Part shown: in pieces, positions 7,507 through 17,792 of the stretch | Numbering within the stretch: position 1 is the first letter of the stretch | How the letters are laid out: each line of letters starts with the position of its first letter | Assembly: GCA_020636355.1 (NCBI GenBank) | Contig: JACJYB010000001.1 | Location: 310,001-374,000, forward strand | Reading direction: 5' to 3' | DNA length: 64,000 bases | DNA from: Lewinellaceae bacterium | GTDB taxonomy: Bacteria > Bacteroidota > Bacteroidia > Chitinophagales > Saprospiraceae | The notes under the pieces: generated by a model | Database searches by the model: none | Told to the model about the DNA's origin: nothing | Seen by the model: the letters and a program-made list of their open reading frames with translations, nothing else | Program-made: the position numbers and the translations under genes

Positions 7507-8523
7507 TCACCGACGGAGGCTCTTCAGCCACTTCAATGCTTCTCTAACCTTGATGTCCTCTGCCGGCAAATCGAAATGATCCGGCCCTTTAAGGATCCGA
7601 TCCGGAGGGACCGCAAGCTTATAGATTTGATTATTCCGGTCCACGCTGTAGGAGGTGGATAGGTTCAGGAATAAGTTGTTACCTAAGGGAAAGAAATCAT
7701 TGCCCGTCGTATAACCGGATGCAGTGTTTTCCCCGATGATAAAAGTGTTTAGTCTGCCTTTGAACGATATCGCCAGGATGCTGCCCGAACTACGGGTATT
7801 TGGTCCGATGAGCAATGCTATCGGCAATTGGGATAGATCGCCATTCTCCTGGTGCCTGATGGCCGTCATAGGGTAATTGTTCAGGTATAAATTGCCCTCT
7901 CGCAGTGAAAATTGATGGGTAACCTGTTGTTCGGAGTTAACGCCACCGGCAATATTCCCATCGCCCAGCAAGATAGCCAGACCGGCTGCCATTGAACTGA
8001 ATTGCCCGCCATCGTTTAATCGTAAGTCCAGGATGACCCCACGTATGGTTGGTGTATAATAAGCACTGAGTGTATCCGATAATCTTTGCGCATATTCTGA
8101 AACGGTGTCACCGTAGGCCTGGATGCCCGGCACTTGCAGATATAAGTAGTTGTTTTCCAGGATTTTTGCCATAAATATTCCAGTCCGTTGTCTGGATAAC
8201 TGCACCAATGGCAATAAATAGTTGCGGGTTGAATCGTCGAATTCCGGATAATGGGAAAACTGCCTTCCATTGTAGATGATGGAGCTATGATAATCCTGCA
8301 ATTGTTCAAATACATAAACCAGCGATTGGATGCTGTCCACATCCGTCCGCGCTGCTGTTAACTTCTCAGCCAAACCATCCTGAATGGTCATCCAATTAGC
8401 TTCTTTTGCATGGATGCTGTTTTGCTTGATGATGCGACAGATGCTGTCGATCGGGATGGGGATCTGGGCAAAGGATGTCAGGGTTAGGCACGTGAATAAG
8501 AGGATTGAAAGGATGGATCTCAT
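7507..8523 (-). CDS. S41 family peptidase (C-terminal processing peptidase-like), secreted
   Basis: 338 residues with signal peptide MRSILSILLFTCLTLTSFAQ. The tail-specific protease core is present: GVILDLRLNDGG (162-173), then the nucleophile region PNTRSSGSILAISFKG with the candidate catalytic serine at 245 or 246, and GENTASGYTTGNDFFPLGN. No PDZ domain is visible, as in many secreted Bacteroidota S41 enzymes, and the N-terminal 100 residues are helical. The usual Lys base is replaced or shifted (SFKGR follows the serine by about nine residues). Substrate unknown. The DUF6090-type gene lies 15 bp upstream, and the two may be cotranscribed. Confidence 0.88.
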   Translation of the reverse strand: MRSILSILLFTCLTLTSFAQIPIPIDSICRIIKQNSIHAKEANWMTIQDGLAEKLTAARTDVDSIQSLVYVFEQLQDYHSSIIYNGRQFSHYPEFDDSTRNYLLPLVQLSRQRTGIFMAKILENNYLYLQVPGIQAYGDTVSEYAQRLSDTLSAYYTPTIRGVILDLRLNDGGQFSSMAAGLAILLGDGNIAGGVNSEQQVTHQFSLREGNLYLNNYPMTAIRHQENGDLSQLPIALLIGPNTRSSGSILAISFKGRLNTFIIGENTASGYTTGNDFFPLGNNLFLNLSTSYSVDRNNQIYKLAVPPDRILKGPDHFDLPAEDIKVREALKWLKSLRR

Positions 8524-8538
8524 CGTTTGTGGATTGAA

Positions 8539-9292
8539 TTAATGCAATTCGGCGTCCAACTCGTCCAAGAGTTTAGCGATCATGATGTCAACACCTTCTA
8601 GTCGGTGGTGGAGCCGGTTTGCGTGAAATAAATTCTGATCTACCAGATTTTCAAATTCCAGGTCATGAATCATTTTCAAGGGGGCACTGGTTAGTTTGCT
8701 TCTGGTCTGTACATGCTTGCTTCCATCTGCGATGTCAATGTTTTTCCACGACCAACGTGTATTAAGATAGGGCTGAAACTGGAAATTGTTGAAATTGATA
8801 TACAAGTCGTAGTCGAAATGAAACCATTTAATGGTGGATTCCCAATCGTACAGTTTTCTTTTTAATTGGTCGTTAGGCAATGATTTTATGTTTCCGGAAT
8901 TCATAAGTTCTGCCAGCGTGGGCTGCAGCGGGAAAAATGGAGGCTGCATTGTGCATTTCGCAATTAATGTGTCTATTCGTAATTCCGATAACGATTCATC
9001 CTCTGAGGCGATCATTTGCATCAGCAGATTATTCGCCTGGATACTGTTCACATATCTCGCGGTGATTTCGGCAAGTAGTGCTTTGGTTCGATTAAATTCT
9101 TCCTGGAGGTTGCGGAGTACAACTGTGTACTGTTTTCGCTCAAGCCGGTGCTGATTCCATTCATTGAGTTGGATGGCGATCAGGATGCCGATCACGACCA
9201 GGATTATTTCTCCAATGCCATATTTCAGATAGCCAAATGCCTTGTCCGGGGTGAAGAGAGTTTTGCCTGATTTTCCGGAAGAATTTTATCAT
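8539..9292 (-). CDS. DUF6090-type single-pass membrane protein, frameshifted near its start
   Basis: The downstream frame (from 9195) reads VIGILIAIQLNEWNQHR followed by a helical domain, the pattern of DUF6090 proteins. Its expected start is in another frame: ATG at 9292 reads MIKFFRKIRQ. Removing one base from the TTTT run at 9261-9264 joins them as MIKFFRKIRQTLFTPDKAFG and gives a complete N-terminus with the usual GEIILVVIGILIAIQ membrane helix. The restored protein is about 250 residues. Function unknown; the helix anchors a periplasmic alpha-helical domain. The one-base surplus is probably a sequence error. Confidence 0.75.
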
Positions 9293-9394
9293 GTGAAACC
9301 GTTGTTAGAAATCAGAGTCTGTAATGTAAGTAAAGAAATGTGGAGTGGATAAGGCATCCACCAATTGAAGGTTTTGCACCCGTATCCTTGGGGG

Positions 9395-10328
9395 TCACTT
9401 AACGGCTAAAATTTCATATAAAATAGTATAAAATTCTGATGCCTGCTCGTACATGGGAAAATGCCCGCATCGGTTGATCCAGTGCAAATTCGCATTGGGA
9501 AAGTCAATTTTTACTTCATAGGAAAAAAATCCGACGACATCCTGCCTGCCAGAAATGATATCAATCGGGCCTTTGTAATTTTTTAATGATTCCGATACAT
9601 CAAAATTATCGTAGATGTCTTTAATTAATAGCTGCTCTGTTTTGCTATTTCTTTCCGAATTGATCAATTTGAACAGGTCGTCAGGAACAGGGTTCTCATA
9701 AACATAAGCACGCCGGGCTAACTTTTTCGATTCTAAAATTTCTGAATCATCGGCCTTGTTTTTAGCGATGCGTTTATTCAGATCGCTCAAACGCTGTTCT
9801 TCCTCAGCACTTCGGGTATGCGTGCGGTTCGTAAACAATACAGAAAAAGCCATTTCTGGCATCTTTATGCGGTCCGGGAGCTAACAAAACCAGGTGTTCC
9901 ACCTGATCTGGAAATGTAGCCGCGAAATTCATGGCCAGCATTCCTCCCCAGGAATGTCCAACAATAATCGCCTGGTCAAGATGGAGGTTTTCCATTAAAA
10001 GCTTGATGTCGCTGGTTACGGAATTTACATTGACTGTTTTTGAATTAAAAGGATCCGGAATGGAGCGGCCTGTGCCTCGTTGCTCAACCAAAATACACCG
10101 GAATTTGGTGCTCATTGACTTTGCCATCTCTTCGAGTTGGGTATATGAATTTCCCGGTCCACCCGTTAAAATGATTACCGGTGGGAGGCTGCTCGGACCA
10201 TATTGGTGAAAATAGAGCAATCCATATTCGTATTTTATGGAATCTAAAATCTGGGCATGCGCCTTGGAGTTATTGAACAACGTAAAAGTTGCAGTAAGGA
10301 AAATTGATAGGTATTTTATGAATCGCAT
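9395..10328 (-). CDS. Secreted alpha/beta hydrolase (proline iminopeptidase-like), frameshifted
   Basis: The 5' frame starts at 10328 with a signal peptide (MRFIKYLSIFLTATFTLFNN..AHAQ) and contains the oxyanion motif LTGGPG and the nucleophile elbow GHSWGG. The 3' frame, ending at 9395, contains the acid in SGRQDVV and the histidine in RCGHFPMYE. Each half is incomplete alone, and together they form one full alpha/beta hydrolase of about 310 residues. The frame change must lie between the TAG at 9881-9883 and the TGA at 9804, where one surplus base would explain it. Substrate unknown; the GGPG form suggests an aminopeptidase or esterase. Confidence 0.78.
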
Positions 10329-10337
10329 AAATTCCAT

Positions 10338-10623
10338 TTTTTTGGTATGACGAGATGTTCAGGTCCATGCTTTCGGCAATAGCATTCCGGGTTTATGGTT
10401 GAAGTCGTAGATCTTGTGCCTGTTGTAAGCCATTGATGCATTTCGGTTTTGGGGATGAACGGAGCAAATCGGTTCAGGTATTCGATGCTGGATAAGATAC
10501 AAAAAGTGCTCAAATGCAGTGGCCTCTTTTTGAAAGCACAAAGTGGTGCCAAACCGAATGCGTCGGCTTCAGTAATTGGATCTAATAATCCTTGGGCATC
10601 GTGGATGGTGGCTGGAAGAACTG
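10338..10623. other. Gene-free interval
   Basis: Several short frames cross this stretch on both strands, but none shows a domain, a signal or consistent codon use. The longest one on the minus strand runs into the VanZ gene and is best seen as a shadow. I see nothing assignable here. Confidence 0.4.
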
Positions 10624-11154
10624 CTACATCCGGAAAATCCAGAGATGATTTATTTTCAGGTAAAGTAAAAATGCGAGCATGAAAGCCGTACCAATCGACC
10701 CTACGATGTTGACCAGCTTTTGGGTTTTTAAGCGGTCGGAAAAGATTTTTTCTATTCCACGATAGATCCATAATCCGATGACCCCACCAAGGGTATTGTT
10801 GAGGATGTCCGTGGAGTCCAGAGCGCCGATCCCGAGAAAATATTGGGTTAGTTCGAAAAGGAGACTGAAGAAAAAGAACAGACCGACCTTTTGTAAAAAT
10901 GACGATGACCGGAATAAGGGATTCGCATAAAGGCCGAAGGGGATAAAGATCACTACGTTTAACAGGATCTCGACATAGGAGACGGATCCATTCAGGATGG
11001 TCGATGCCTGATAGGGTATCAGGTTGATGATCTTAGCATCCGCCTTGTAAGTCATGGGTACATTCATTTTCAGCACGATGATCCAGAAGGTGATCAACAA
11101 ATAAATTATCAGCAAGGCTGTGGTCACCTGTGAAGTTAGTTCTTTATTCCTCAT
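10624..11154 (-). CDS. VanZ-family membrane protein
   Basis: 176 residues with five or so membrane helices and the VanZ-like core: NLIPYQ, then NVVIFIPFGLYAN, LFELTQYFLGIGALDSTDILNNTLGGVIGLWIY. The conserved FELxQ and DxxDxxxNxxGxxxG patterns are the hallmark of this family, named after teicoplanin-resistance VanZ, though most members have no proven role in resistance. Single gene, in the inner membrane. Confidence 0.88.
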   Translation of the reverse strand: MRNKELTSQVTTALLIIYLLITFWIIVLKMNVPMTYKADAKIINLIPYQASTILNGSVSYVEILLNVVIFIPFGLYANPLFRSSSFLQKVGLFFFFSLLFELTQYFLGIGALDSTDILNNTLGGVIGLWIYRGIEKIFSDRLKTQKLVNIVGSIGTAFMLAFLLYLKINHLWIFRM

Positions 11155-11245
11155 ACCTATTGCATCATGAACCGATCATGCATCGCCAATATCATGTTTC
11201 AGGATTTGGCGGTGAAAAATAGCATTTAATGAGCTCAATGGATCT

Positions 11246-12438
11246 TTATTTGTTTTTCAGTCGATCAATTTGTTGCTGAAATTCCTCTTCACGGAGATAG
11301 TTGTATTTCCTGGATACGCTGAGAGCTTGTTGGTAGGTGGTGATGGCATTATCAATCCTGCCATCCATCTCGTAGGTATTTGCCAGTAAGTTCATCAGGC
11401 CAACATCGTAGGGATAGGCCCCAATGCTGCGCTTTAGGACGGTACTCGCTTCCGAGTAACGTTCCTGACCGCTCAGTTGTACGGCCAGGCTGACATAGGA
11501 CTCTGCCGATTGCTTCGCTCCAACACCATATTTGGACATGATGCGGTTTTCATGAATTAGAAAAGATTCGTCCGAATAATTTAGAAGCAGGGAGTCGGGG
11601 AATGCCATGTCGTAGAAAACAAATTTTAAGCCGTAGTAATTGGACAACAGGGTAGAGGACATATGGCCTTCGTCCTCCATTTCTTTTCGTTCATAGCGCA
11701 AACCGGCGGGTTTCTTCAGAGCTATCACATCAACAAAATTTTTAAGCTCTTTGCGCATTCCGAATTCGGAACCGGACTCGCCCATGCCGATTCCAAAGAA
11801 GAGGACATTGTCTAAATGCGGATGATCATTTAAAATTGCCCGACTCTACCGGTCAGTTCCTCGTGATTCCACCACATGGACGGGCTCATGATGATTATAC
11901 CGTTAAAAAGCGCGGGGTTTTCAATAAATACAGAAGCGGCAAATAATCCTCCGAGAGAATGACCTTCCAGTATTCGGAATGGATTGGTCCGGTAGCTGGA
12001 ATCGACATATGGTATTAATTCCGATTCGATAAATGCCAGGAATTGATGACCCCCTCCGCTTCCCGGATGATCCGGACTGCCGGTCATTGTAAAGTCCCTG
12101 ATACGGTTAGTACTCTGAATGCCCACCACGATCAGGGGAGGGATACTGCCTGTACGTGCCAGGACTTCGATGGTGCCCATGACATGCCAGATATTTTGCA
12201 ACCCGTCGGTCAGGTACAGGACCGGGTAAGTGGCCCGGGAGGTGTCGTAACCATCGGGTAAGGCAATGATGATAGGCCGTTCTTCCCGCAATAAAGTGGA
12301 ATGTAATGTAATGACGGTACCAATTATTAATTCTTTTTCTGGGGTTGCCTTGCCGGTGTCTGCTACATGGACTGAGGGGGTATTTGTACACCCCAATAAA
12401 AAAATAAGCAGCACCACTGAACCCACAATTCTCGTCAT
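11246..12438 (-). CDS. Esterase (Fes/IroE-like alpha/beta hydrolase) lipoprotein with TPR tail, frameshifted
   Basis: The 5' frame (from 12438) has a lipoprotein signal (LLIFLLGC), the YPVLYLTDG strand, and the nucleophile motif EGHSLGG. It stops just after ELTGRVG. The 3' frame resumes with AILNDHPHLDNVLFFGIG and contains the late histidine of EDEGHMSS, then a tetratricopeptide-like tail (YVSLAVQLSGQERYSEAST and LLANTYEMDGRIDNAITTYQ). One added C in the CCC run at 11839-11841 joins them exactly. The restored protein is about 397 residues. Such enzymes hydrolyse siderophore or acyl esters; the substrate here is unknown. Confidence 0.8.
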
Positions 12439-12574
12439 CTCTATTTTTCGTTAATTCTCTGGTAGAAAAGTCCTGTGAAATGTTACCAGTCCCCCTTCTT
12501 TTGTCGGTCCTTTATACTGTTGGTTGATTAACTTATCCCCGCTTTCGGTTTTCAACGATTTAGGTTCTGCCTTG

Positions 12575-13264
12575 TCAATAAATAAATGGTATTAGCATTT
12601 TTGTTTTAGCTGCGTAAGCGTCATAGTCCTTTCCGTATTTTTCTTTAAGATACCTGTCAAGCATTGGTGCATTATAAAAGGCGAACAGGCAAAAGAGTAA
12701 AATGGGAATGCTGACTGAGTACCAATTCCGGGTAATAATAGCATACGCACTTACCCAAAGCAAATCACCGAAATAATTGATGTGCCGGGAGTATCTGAAA
12801 AAACCTTTCGTATAAATTTTTCCTTTGTTCTCCGGGATTTTTTTCCATTTGTTACGTAAAATTTCACCTCCAGTGTTCAGGAAACTTCCAAAAATAAATA
12901 GGATTACACCAAAGCCATCCATAAAATCAACAGGCATCGAGGTTGGCAGGATAAAGAGTGAAAATCCAACAAAGTATAAAGCAAATGCGAATGGAACACT
13001 GAAGCTTTCTTCCCATGGAATGGCTCGTTTTAATAATTTGATCATCATGTATGCAAACCGAAAAAAAGTAATTACGCTAAAGGCAAACAGGATTATTCGC
13101 CGTTCGTTGTGCTGTGTTGAATTGTGAATGTGCAGTGCATTTTCAATCCAGGATCCGCCATTTTGGAAAAGGATCCAGAAGGATAGCCAAAGGAGCAAGA
13201 CCTCCAGAATATGGATGGTTATTTTTTGCGGGATACTGCTTTTATATTGCCCATATAGTTCCAT
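12575..13264 (-). CDS. Isoprenylcysteine methyltransferase-like (DUF1295-type) membrane protein
   Basis: 229 residues, five to six membrane helices, and the C-terminal signature of the ICMT/DUF1295/steroid-reductase-like superfamily: TKGFFRYSRHINYFGDLLWV, then NAPMLDRYLKEKYGKDYDAY. In the family the R-x-P/S-x-Y/H-x-x-Y and E/D-x-x-L-x-x-x-Y-G-x-x-Y blocks bind the SAM or NADPH cofactor. Whether this one methylates or reduces cannot be told. Single gene with about 130 bp to its downstream neighbour. Confidence 0.78.
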   Translation of the reverse strand: MELYGQYKSSIPQKITIHILEVLLLWLSFWILFQNGGSWIENALHIHNSTQHNERRIILFAFSVITFFRFAYMMIKLLKRAIPWEESFSVPFAFALYFVGFSLFILPTSMPVDFMDGFGVILFIFGSFLNTGGEILRNKWKKIPENKGKIYTKGFFRYSRHINYFGDLLWVSAYAIITRNWYSVSIPILLFCLFAFYNAPMLDRYLKEKYGKDYDAYAAKTKMLIPFIY

Positions 13265-13711
13265 GATGGATGATTTTATTTGTCCAGCTCCTTTAATGGG
13301 TACCGGGACGAGATAAAAGGATCCGGTTATCCGATGGAGTTGAATGTTCCAAGTTAGTTTATTTTATCCATGAATTTTAAGGTAATATTTCGTGACATCT
13401 CCGAATACTACGAATTTTACAATAAGACTGCGAAAAGTATCATTTGGTTCCAAAAACCAAATAAAAGGGACTCCTGCTGCTGTGTTGGCGGACGAATTTA
13501 GGGTCCCTTCTTTGCAATTTGGTGACCTCCATTGCGATCATCTGATGCCCGGTTATCAGGTTGTTCTGGTTGTCCGGGCTTAGTAAATTTTGGTTTGGCA
13601 GACGACAAATTTGAAGTTATTTCCTGACCCTGTCGACCAATTTGAGCGTTCGTTTGTTATTTCGACGTATTGTTGTATAATCATTGTTATAACCGTTCTA
13701 AATGTTTAAGT
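13265..13711. other. Gene-poor interval with a hairpin
   Basis: No assignable gene. A perfect 8-bp stem with a 5-base loop lies at 13442-13462 (ATTTGGTT / AACCAAAT). A 43-codon frame at 13370-13501 (+) has some coding flavour (FRDISEYYEFYNKTAKS) and could be a remnant, but has no recognisable family. The interval separates divergently transcribed genes, so promoters are expected here. Confidence 0.4.
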
Positions 13712-14397
13712 ATGCCTAGATCCTCTTTTATCCTGTCACTAGCCCTCCTCATCCCCTTTACCGGTTGCTTCAGTCAGCAGGGAAAACAGGAACAAGGAAA
13801 GCACTTTGTCAGCAGTTATCACTACGAGCCTACCAAGCCCGGGCTGAAAACCGCTTATTTTGCTTCCGGCTGCTTCTGGTGTGTTGAGGCGGTTTATGAA
13901 AGCGTCAAAGGCGTAGAAGAATCGGTTTCCGGTTATGCAGGAGGACATAAAGAATATCCGACTTACGAAGATTCCAACACCGGGACAACCTTTAAGATAC
14001 TGAGTCGGTGATGATCTATTACGACTCGACGGTGGTTGACTTCCCAACACTCGTTGATGTGTATTTCGGATCGCAAAATGTGACCCAGGCCAATGGGCAG
14101 GGACCCGACCACGGCTCGCAATACCGGTCCATCATTTTTTACCAGAACCCCGTAGAAAAGCAAATCATCGGGGATAAAATTGCCGCGCTCAATAAAGAGC
14201 TGGCACCCCAAAAAGTTGCCGCAGAAGTGAAGCCATTTGAAAAATTCTGGGTGGCAGAAGAATATCACCAGAACTACGAGAAATTGCATCCGAACCAGCC
14301 TTATGTGCGGGGGGTGTCGGTGCTAGGCTTTGAGCGATTTAAGGAGAAATTCCACAGTTACTCAAAGCTAAACACCCAAAGGAATGTTGAATGTTGA
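13712..14397 (+). CDS. msrA: Peptide methionine sulfoxide reductase MsrA, lipoprotein form, frameshifted
   Basis: ATG at 13712 gives a lipoprotein signal (LALLIPFTGC), placing the enzyme in the periplasm or outer membrane. The catalytic motif SGCFWCVEAVYE follows, then GYAGGHKEYPTYE. The frame breaks after NTGTT. The second frame (in phase from about 14002) continues TESVMIYYDSTVVDFPTLV, QGPDHGSQYRS and EEYHQNYEKLHP, the normal MsrA ending. One base is missing between 13985 and 14003. The restored length is about 229 residues. MsrA reduces methionine-S-sulfoxide in oxidised proteins. The last codons read into a TTGAATG repeat that supplies the stop. Confidence 0.85.
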
Positions 14398-14580
14398 ATG
14401 TTGAATGGGTTGAATGTGAAGAAGGTTGCGTTTATCCGGAAAAGCCAAAAACCGATGTCATGAAGGACGCTCGTTCCTTGGTGGGCATCCAGGAGCTGAA
14501 GGTTATGGATGATTTTTGGTGGTCAGGCAGGCCGGAATGAGACCCCTCGAATCCGCTCAGGGTGACGATTGCTTTTTACA
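14382..14580 (+). repeat. TTGAATG array plus downstream dispersed-repeat blocks
   Basis: 14382-14407 is a run of GTTGAAT units, followed at 14436 by CCGGAAAAGCCAAAAACC and GATGTCAT, a block that recurs at 26641 after another TTGAATG array. Near 14541 the phrase TCGAATCCGCTCAGGGTGAC resembles a dispersed intergenic repeat common in environmental genomes. No gene lies from 14398 to 14730. Confidence 0.65.
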
Positions 14581-14730
14581 CTTTTATGCTGACCGCAGCG
14601 TCGGGCGGAATCCAAGTAGTTGTCGAAGCATGATGATGATCTAGGGAGATGTCAACATGGAAAGCGCTCCATTTCGTTTATTGCAGCGTAATAACAGCAT
14701 GGTCGTTCATTATAAGACAAATAATAAATC

Positions 14731-15269
14731 ATGAGTAATATGCAGGTAGCCACCTTTGGAGGTGGATGTTTTTGGTGCGTCGAAGCTGTCATCCAGCGGT
14801 TGAAGGGCGTAAGTCAGTGGTATCCGGCTATGCCGGAGGCTCCATGATTAATCCGGATTATCGATCGGTGAGTTCAGGCACAACCGGTCACGCTGAAGTC
14901 ATTCAGGTTACCTTTGATGCCGAGGTACTCCCTTATGAAGACCTGATTACCATTTTTATGACCAGCCACGATCCGACAACTTTGAATCGACAGGGAGCGG
15001 ATCATGGGACCCAGTACCGGTCGATCATTTTATACCACGATGCGGCGCAAAAAATGACGGTAGAGCGTATTCTTGAAGACTTGAAAAATGTATTTCCGCA
15101 GCCGATTGTTACAGAGGTTGTTCCTCTTGACCAGTTTTATCCGGCTGAAAAATACCATCAGAACTATTACAACAACAATTCCTACGCAGGCTACTGCCGG
15201 GTGGTCATCGACCCCAAGATTAAAAAGCTTAGGGATGCCTATTCCGACCGGCTGAAAGAAGAAGTATAA
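14731..15269 (+). CDS. msrA: Peptide methionine sulfoxide reductase MsrA, cytosolic form, frameshifted
   Basis: ATG at 14731 reads MSNMQVATFGGGCFWCVEAV, the classic N-terminus with the catalytic cysteine of the GCFWC subtype. After RLKGV the frame shifts; the second frame gives KSVVSGYAGGSMINPDYRSV, SSGTTGHAEV, QGADHGTQYRS and the AEKYHQNYYNNNSYAGYC ending with a resolving cysteine. One missing A in the AA run at 14811-14812 restores a protein of about 179 residues. Unlike its tandem neighbour it has no export signal, so the pair may serve cytosol and envelope separately. No msrB is seen in the window. Confidence 0.88.
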
Positions 15270-15336
15270 TTTCTACCATTCCGGTCATCAGGTGGAGCGG
15301 TGAATACACCGGATGGATTGGTTGCATAATCCGAGA

Positions 15337-16485
15337 TTAGAAGCACGAATGATCCATTAGAATAGCTGCTAGCTCATTGGCTTTTTGACTGGCCTCCCCG
15401 GATCCCATGTTGGATAACACGATGATGGCAATTTTATCATCCGGAAAGCGAATTATCTGTGAACTGATCCCGGAAGTTCCTCCTTCCCAGGCTACAAATG
15501 TTTTGTCGCGGAAGGTGCCAAAATACAATCCGAATGCCTGATTGTCCCGGTCATGGTTAAATTTTTCCGTTCGGTGCATCAGGGTGTAGAAATTTTCACC
15601 GCCAAAGTCCTTAGTAAAAAAATTCCTTTCCCACTTCAGCAGGTCCACAATGGTAGACACGATACCGCTGCCTCCGAAATGAGGAGCATTTCGGTGATGT
15701 TGCATCCAGGTGCCTGTATCACGGACGGATATCCCTTCCTGTCGATAAGCACGGACGTATTCGGAATTTCTTGGATTGTAAGGTGTAGCGCGATTCGGAA
15801 TTACCGTAGAAATGTCATCATTGACCAGCGTATGGTCCATTTTTAATGGTCTGAAAAGCCGGCGTTCCATGAAAGCTGGAAACGGCTCTCCGGTGACCCG
15901 CTCAATAATCTTTGTAAGCAGCATGTAATTTACATTTGAATAATCCCACTGATCTCCGGGATGGAAGGCAAGGGTATCCGGTTTAAGTGAAGTGCGGATA
16001 GCTTCGTCATTGTCAAAGTAATAAAAGTCCAGCCATGATTTATCGTGCGCACGGGGAAGCCTGAAATAATCGATGATCCCGCTGGTGTTATAAATCAAAT
16101 GTTTGATGCGGATGGTATCCGGATATTTGGCGAGCTCCGGCAGGTAGTTTTCTACAGGGTCATTCAGGTTCAAAGAATCGTGCATGATCAGCAATGCAAT
16201 GCCGGCAGCGGTAAATTGTTTGGATACCGATGCTATATCGAAGGCCGTACGAATATTTACTGGAAGGTGATAATCCAGATTAGCCGAACCATAACCTTTT
16301 TCGTACAGGATCGAGGTATCCTTTAATATCCCGATGGCGTAACCCGGACTGTCCATCTTATTAAATGGCGCAAATAAGTTGTCGATTTCGCTTCCGGTTT
16401 GCCGGTCCAGGGCGCCATCATTCTTGGGCGTAGGATTACAGCTGATGCAAAACAGAAATAATAGGACGGAGATGTTTTTTTTCAT
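15337..16485 (-). CDS. Serine hydrolase, beta-lactamase/penicillin-binding class C family, lipoprotein
   Basis: 382 residues. The lipoprotein signal ends in LFCISC (Cys16). The SxxK catalytic motif is S86-V-S-K89 in DIASVSKQFTA, the second motif YSN is at 182-184 (DYSNVNYMLL), and the third region is WEGGTSGISSQI, in the place of the HxG/KTG strand. Family members act as D-aminopeptidases, esterases or DD-peptidases; true beta-lactamase activity is rare and cannot be claimed. Convergent with the msrA pair. Confidence 0.9.
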   Translation of the reverse strand: MKKNISVLLFLFCISCNPTPKNDGALDRQTGSEIDNLFAPFNKMDSPGYAIGILKDTSILYEKGYGSANLDYHLPVNIRTAFDIASVSKQFTAAGIALLIMHDSLNLNDPVENYLPELAKYPDTIRIKHLIYNTSGIIDYFRLPRAHDKSWLDFYYFDNDEAIRTSLKPDTLAFHPGDQWDYSNVNYMLLTKIIERVTGEPFPAFMERRLFRPLKMDHTLVNDDISTVIPNRATPYNPRNSEYVRAYRQEGISVRDTGTWMQHHRNAPHFGGSGIVSTIVDLLKWERNFFTKDFGGENFYTLMHRTEKFNHDRDNQAFGLYFGTFRDKTFVAWEGGTSGISSQIIRFPDDKIAIIVLSNMGSGEASQKANELAAILMDHSCF

Positions 16486-16568
16486 TCCATGGTATCATTT
16501 AAATAACCTGCATAGATTTTAGCCATCACCGGTCCCGTTCTATGGAGTGCATAAATCCGGGTACGCTG

Positions 16569-17792
16569 TTATTTGTGATCATTACGCCAAAAATCGGCAT
16601 GATAAACGGGTGTGTCGGCATGCCACACCTTACTAACCAAATCGATGTCGCCGTCTCCGTCCACATCCCCCAGCATGACATCATGCCAGCCAGGATTACC
16701 GATATGGATCACTATGGGTTCAAAATCCAGTGTATCGGTACTTCCCTGGTTTTCCCAGATCACGCCTCGCTCTTTAAGCCCTTCAGGTTTCATGGCAACT
16801 TTGCCGTCCTTCACCATGTAAACGTCCGCATCCTCCTGTTCCCCGGCGAAGATGTCCCAGTCGCCATCCTGATCGAAGTCTGCGACGCCAAGAGAGTGGA
16901 ATGAACCGGTACCGGGCACATCGCCCGCAGCCACCGGCGGATCCGGTAGGGCATGTCGCAACCAATTTTTACCCTGGCCTTTATTCTCAACCCAATAGAC
17001 ATGTGACCATCCGGTATCGCAGTCGCTGTAGACGATGTCCGGATCTCCATCCCGGTCCAGGTCAATCACCCATACCCGCATACTGGTCCCATAAGATGCA
17101 TTTTCGACGCCCAGGTGCGGCCAGGGATGGCGGAGCCAAACGCCATTTTCACTCCCTGGATTTTCCAGCCAGTAGCCAGGGACAACCAGATCCAGATCCT
17201 GGTCACCGTCGATGTCACCAAAGCCGTGCGGGGCAATGGCGCCGTGAAAATCCAGATCATCGTAGATCTTATGCGGTCGCAGGCTGTCGGATGTATCATA
17301 CCAGGATTTACCATTGTCTGCAACAATATCGCTCCATCCGTCTCCGTTGATGTCAGCAGCTACGATATCATGACCTCCTCCACCATACGGATGGTACGGC
17401 CACAAATGATCCGGGTTTTCTCGGAGGTCTCCCGGGTTTTCGAACCATACTTTGTTGTTGACAAAATCCGGGTCCCCATCATGGTCCACATCCAGGACAG
17501 CGCAGCCCAGCGCGGTCACCACATCTTCCGTAACCAGGGACAGGATATGCGGAATCCAGGTGGAATCGTTGAAGTATTCGTACCAGTAGACCGCATTGAC
17601 GGTGCGGCGGGTTATGGCTACATCCAGATCTCCATCCTGGTCAAAATCTCCTAATCCAGGGCCAGAGGTTCCCCATCCGGCGCCCGGCAAAGGGCAATCG
17701 ATGGTAAAGTGTGTCCAATGGTTGATCTGAGCCTGAAGCGAACTGATGCCTGGGATCAGGGCAGTAAGAAAAATCAGTAATTTCTTTTTCAT
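16569..17792 (-). CDS. Secreted FG-GAP/VCBS-repeat protein
   Basis: 407 residues with signal peptide MKKKLLIFLTALIPGISSLQAQ. The body is a chain of about seven repeats, each with a calcium-binding-like DxDxDGDxD loop (DFDQDGDLDVAI, DVDHDGDPDFV, DINGDGWSDIV, DIDGDQDLDLVV, DLDRDGDPDIVY, DFDQDGDWDIFA, DVDGDGDIDLVS), so it folds as a beta propeller like integrin-alpha domains. These proteins bind ligands or surfaces and often sit near polysaccharide genes; no catalytic motif was seen. No T9SS tail is visible. Confidence 0.88.
   Translation of the reverse strand: MKKKLLIFLTALIPGISSLQAQINHWTHFTIDCPLPGAGWGTSGPGLGDFDQDGDLDVAITRRTVNAVYWYEYFNDSTWIPHILSLVTEDVVTALGCAVLDVDHDGDPDFVNNKVWFENPGDLRENPDHLWPYHPYGGGGHDIVAADINGDGWSDIVADNGKSWYDTSDSLRPHKIYDDLDFHGAIAPHGFGDIDGDQDLDLVVPGYWLENPGSENGVWLRHPWPHLGVENASYGTSMRVWVIDLDRDGDPDIVYSDCDTGWSHVYWVENKGQGKNWLRHALPDPPVAAGDVPGTGSFHSLGVADFDQDGDWDIFAGEQEDADVYMVKDGKVAMKPEGLKERGVIWENQGSTDTLDFEPIVIHIGNPGWHDVMLGDVDGDGDIDLVSKVWHADTPVYHADFWRNDHK

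Noticed and set aside
10316..10771. Minus-strand frame of 151 codons overlapping the VanZ gene
   Set aside because: Overlaps a well supported gene in another frame, has no domain or signal, and its residue pattern looks like frame-shadow translation.
13370..13501. 43-codon plus-strand frame
   Set aside because: Too short, no homologue recognised, crosses a perfect hairpin; noted only as a possible remnant.
15337..16485. Beta-lactamase resistance gene
   Set aside because: SxxK and YxN motifs are shared by esterases and peptidases of the same family; nothing specific for antibiotic hydrolysis is visible.
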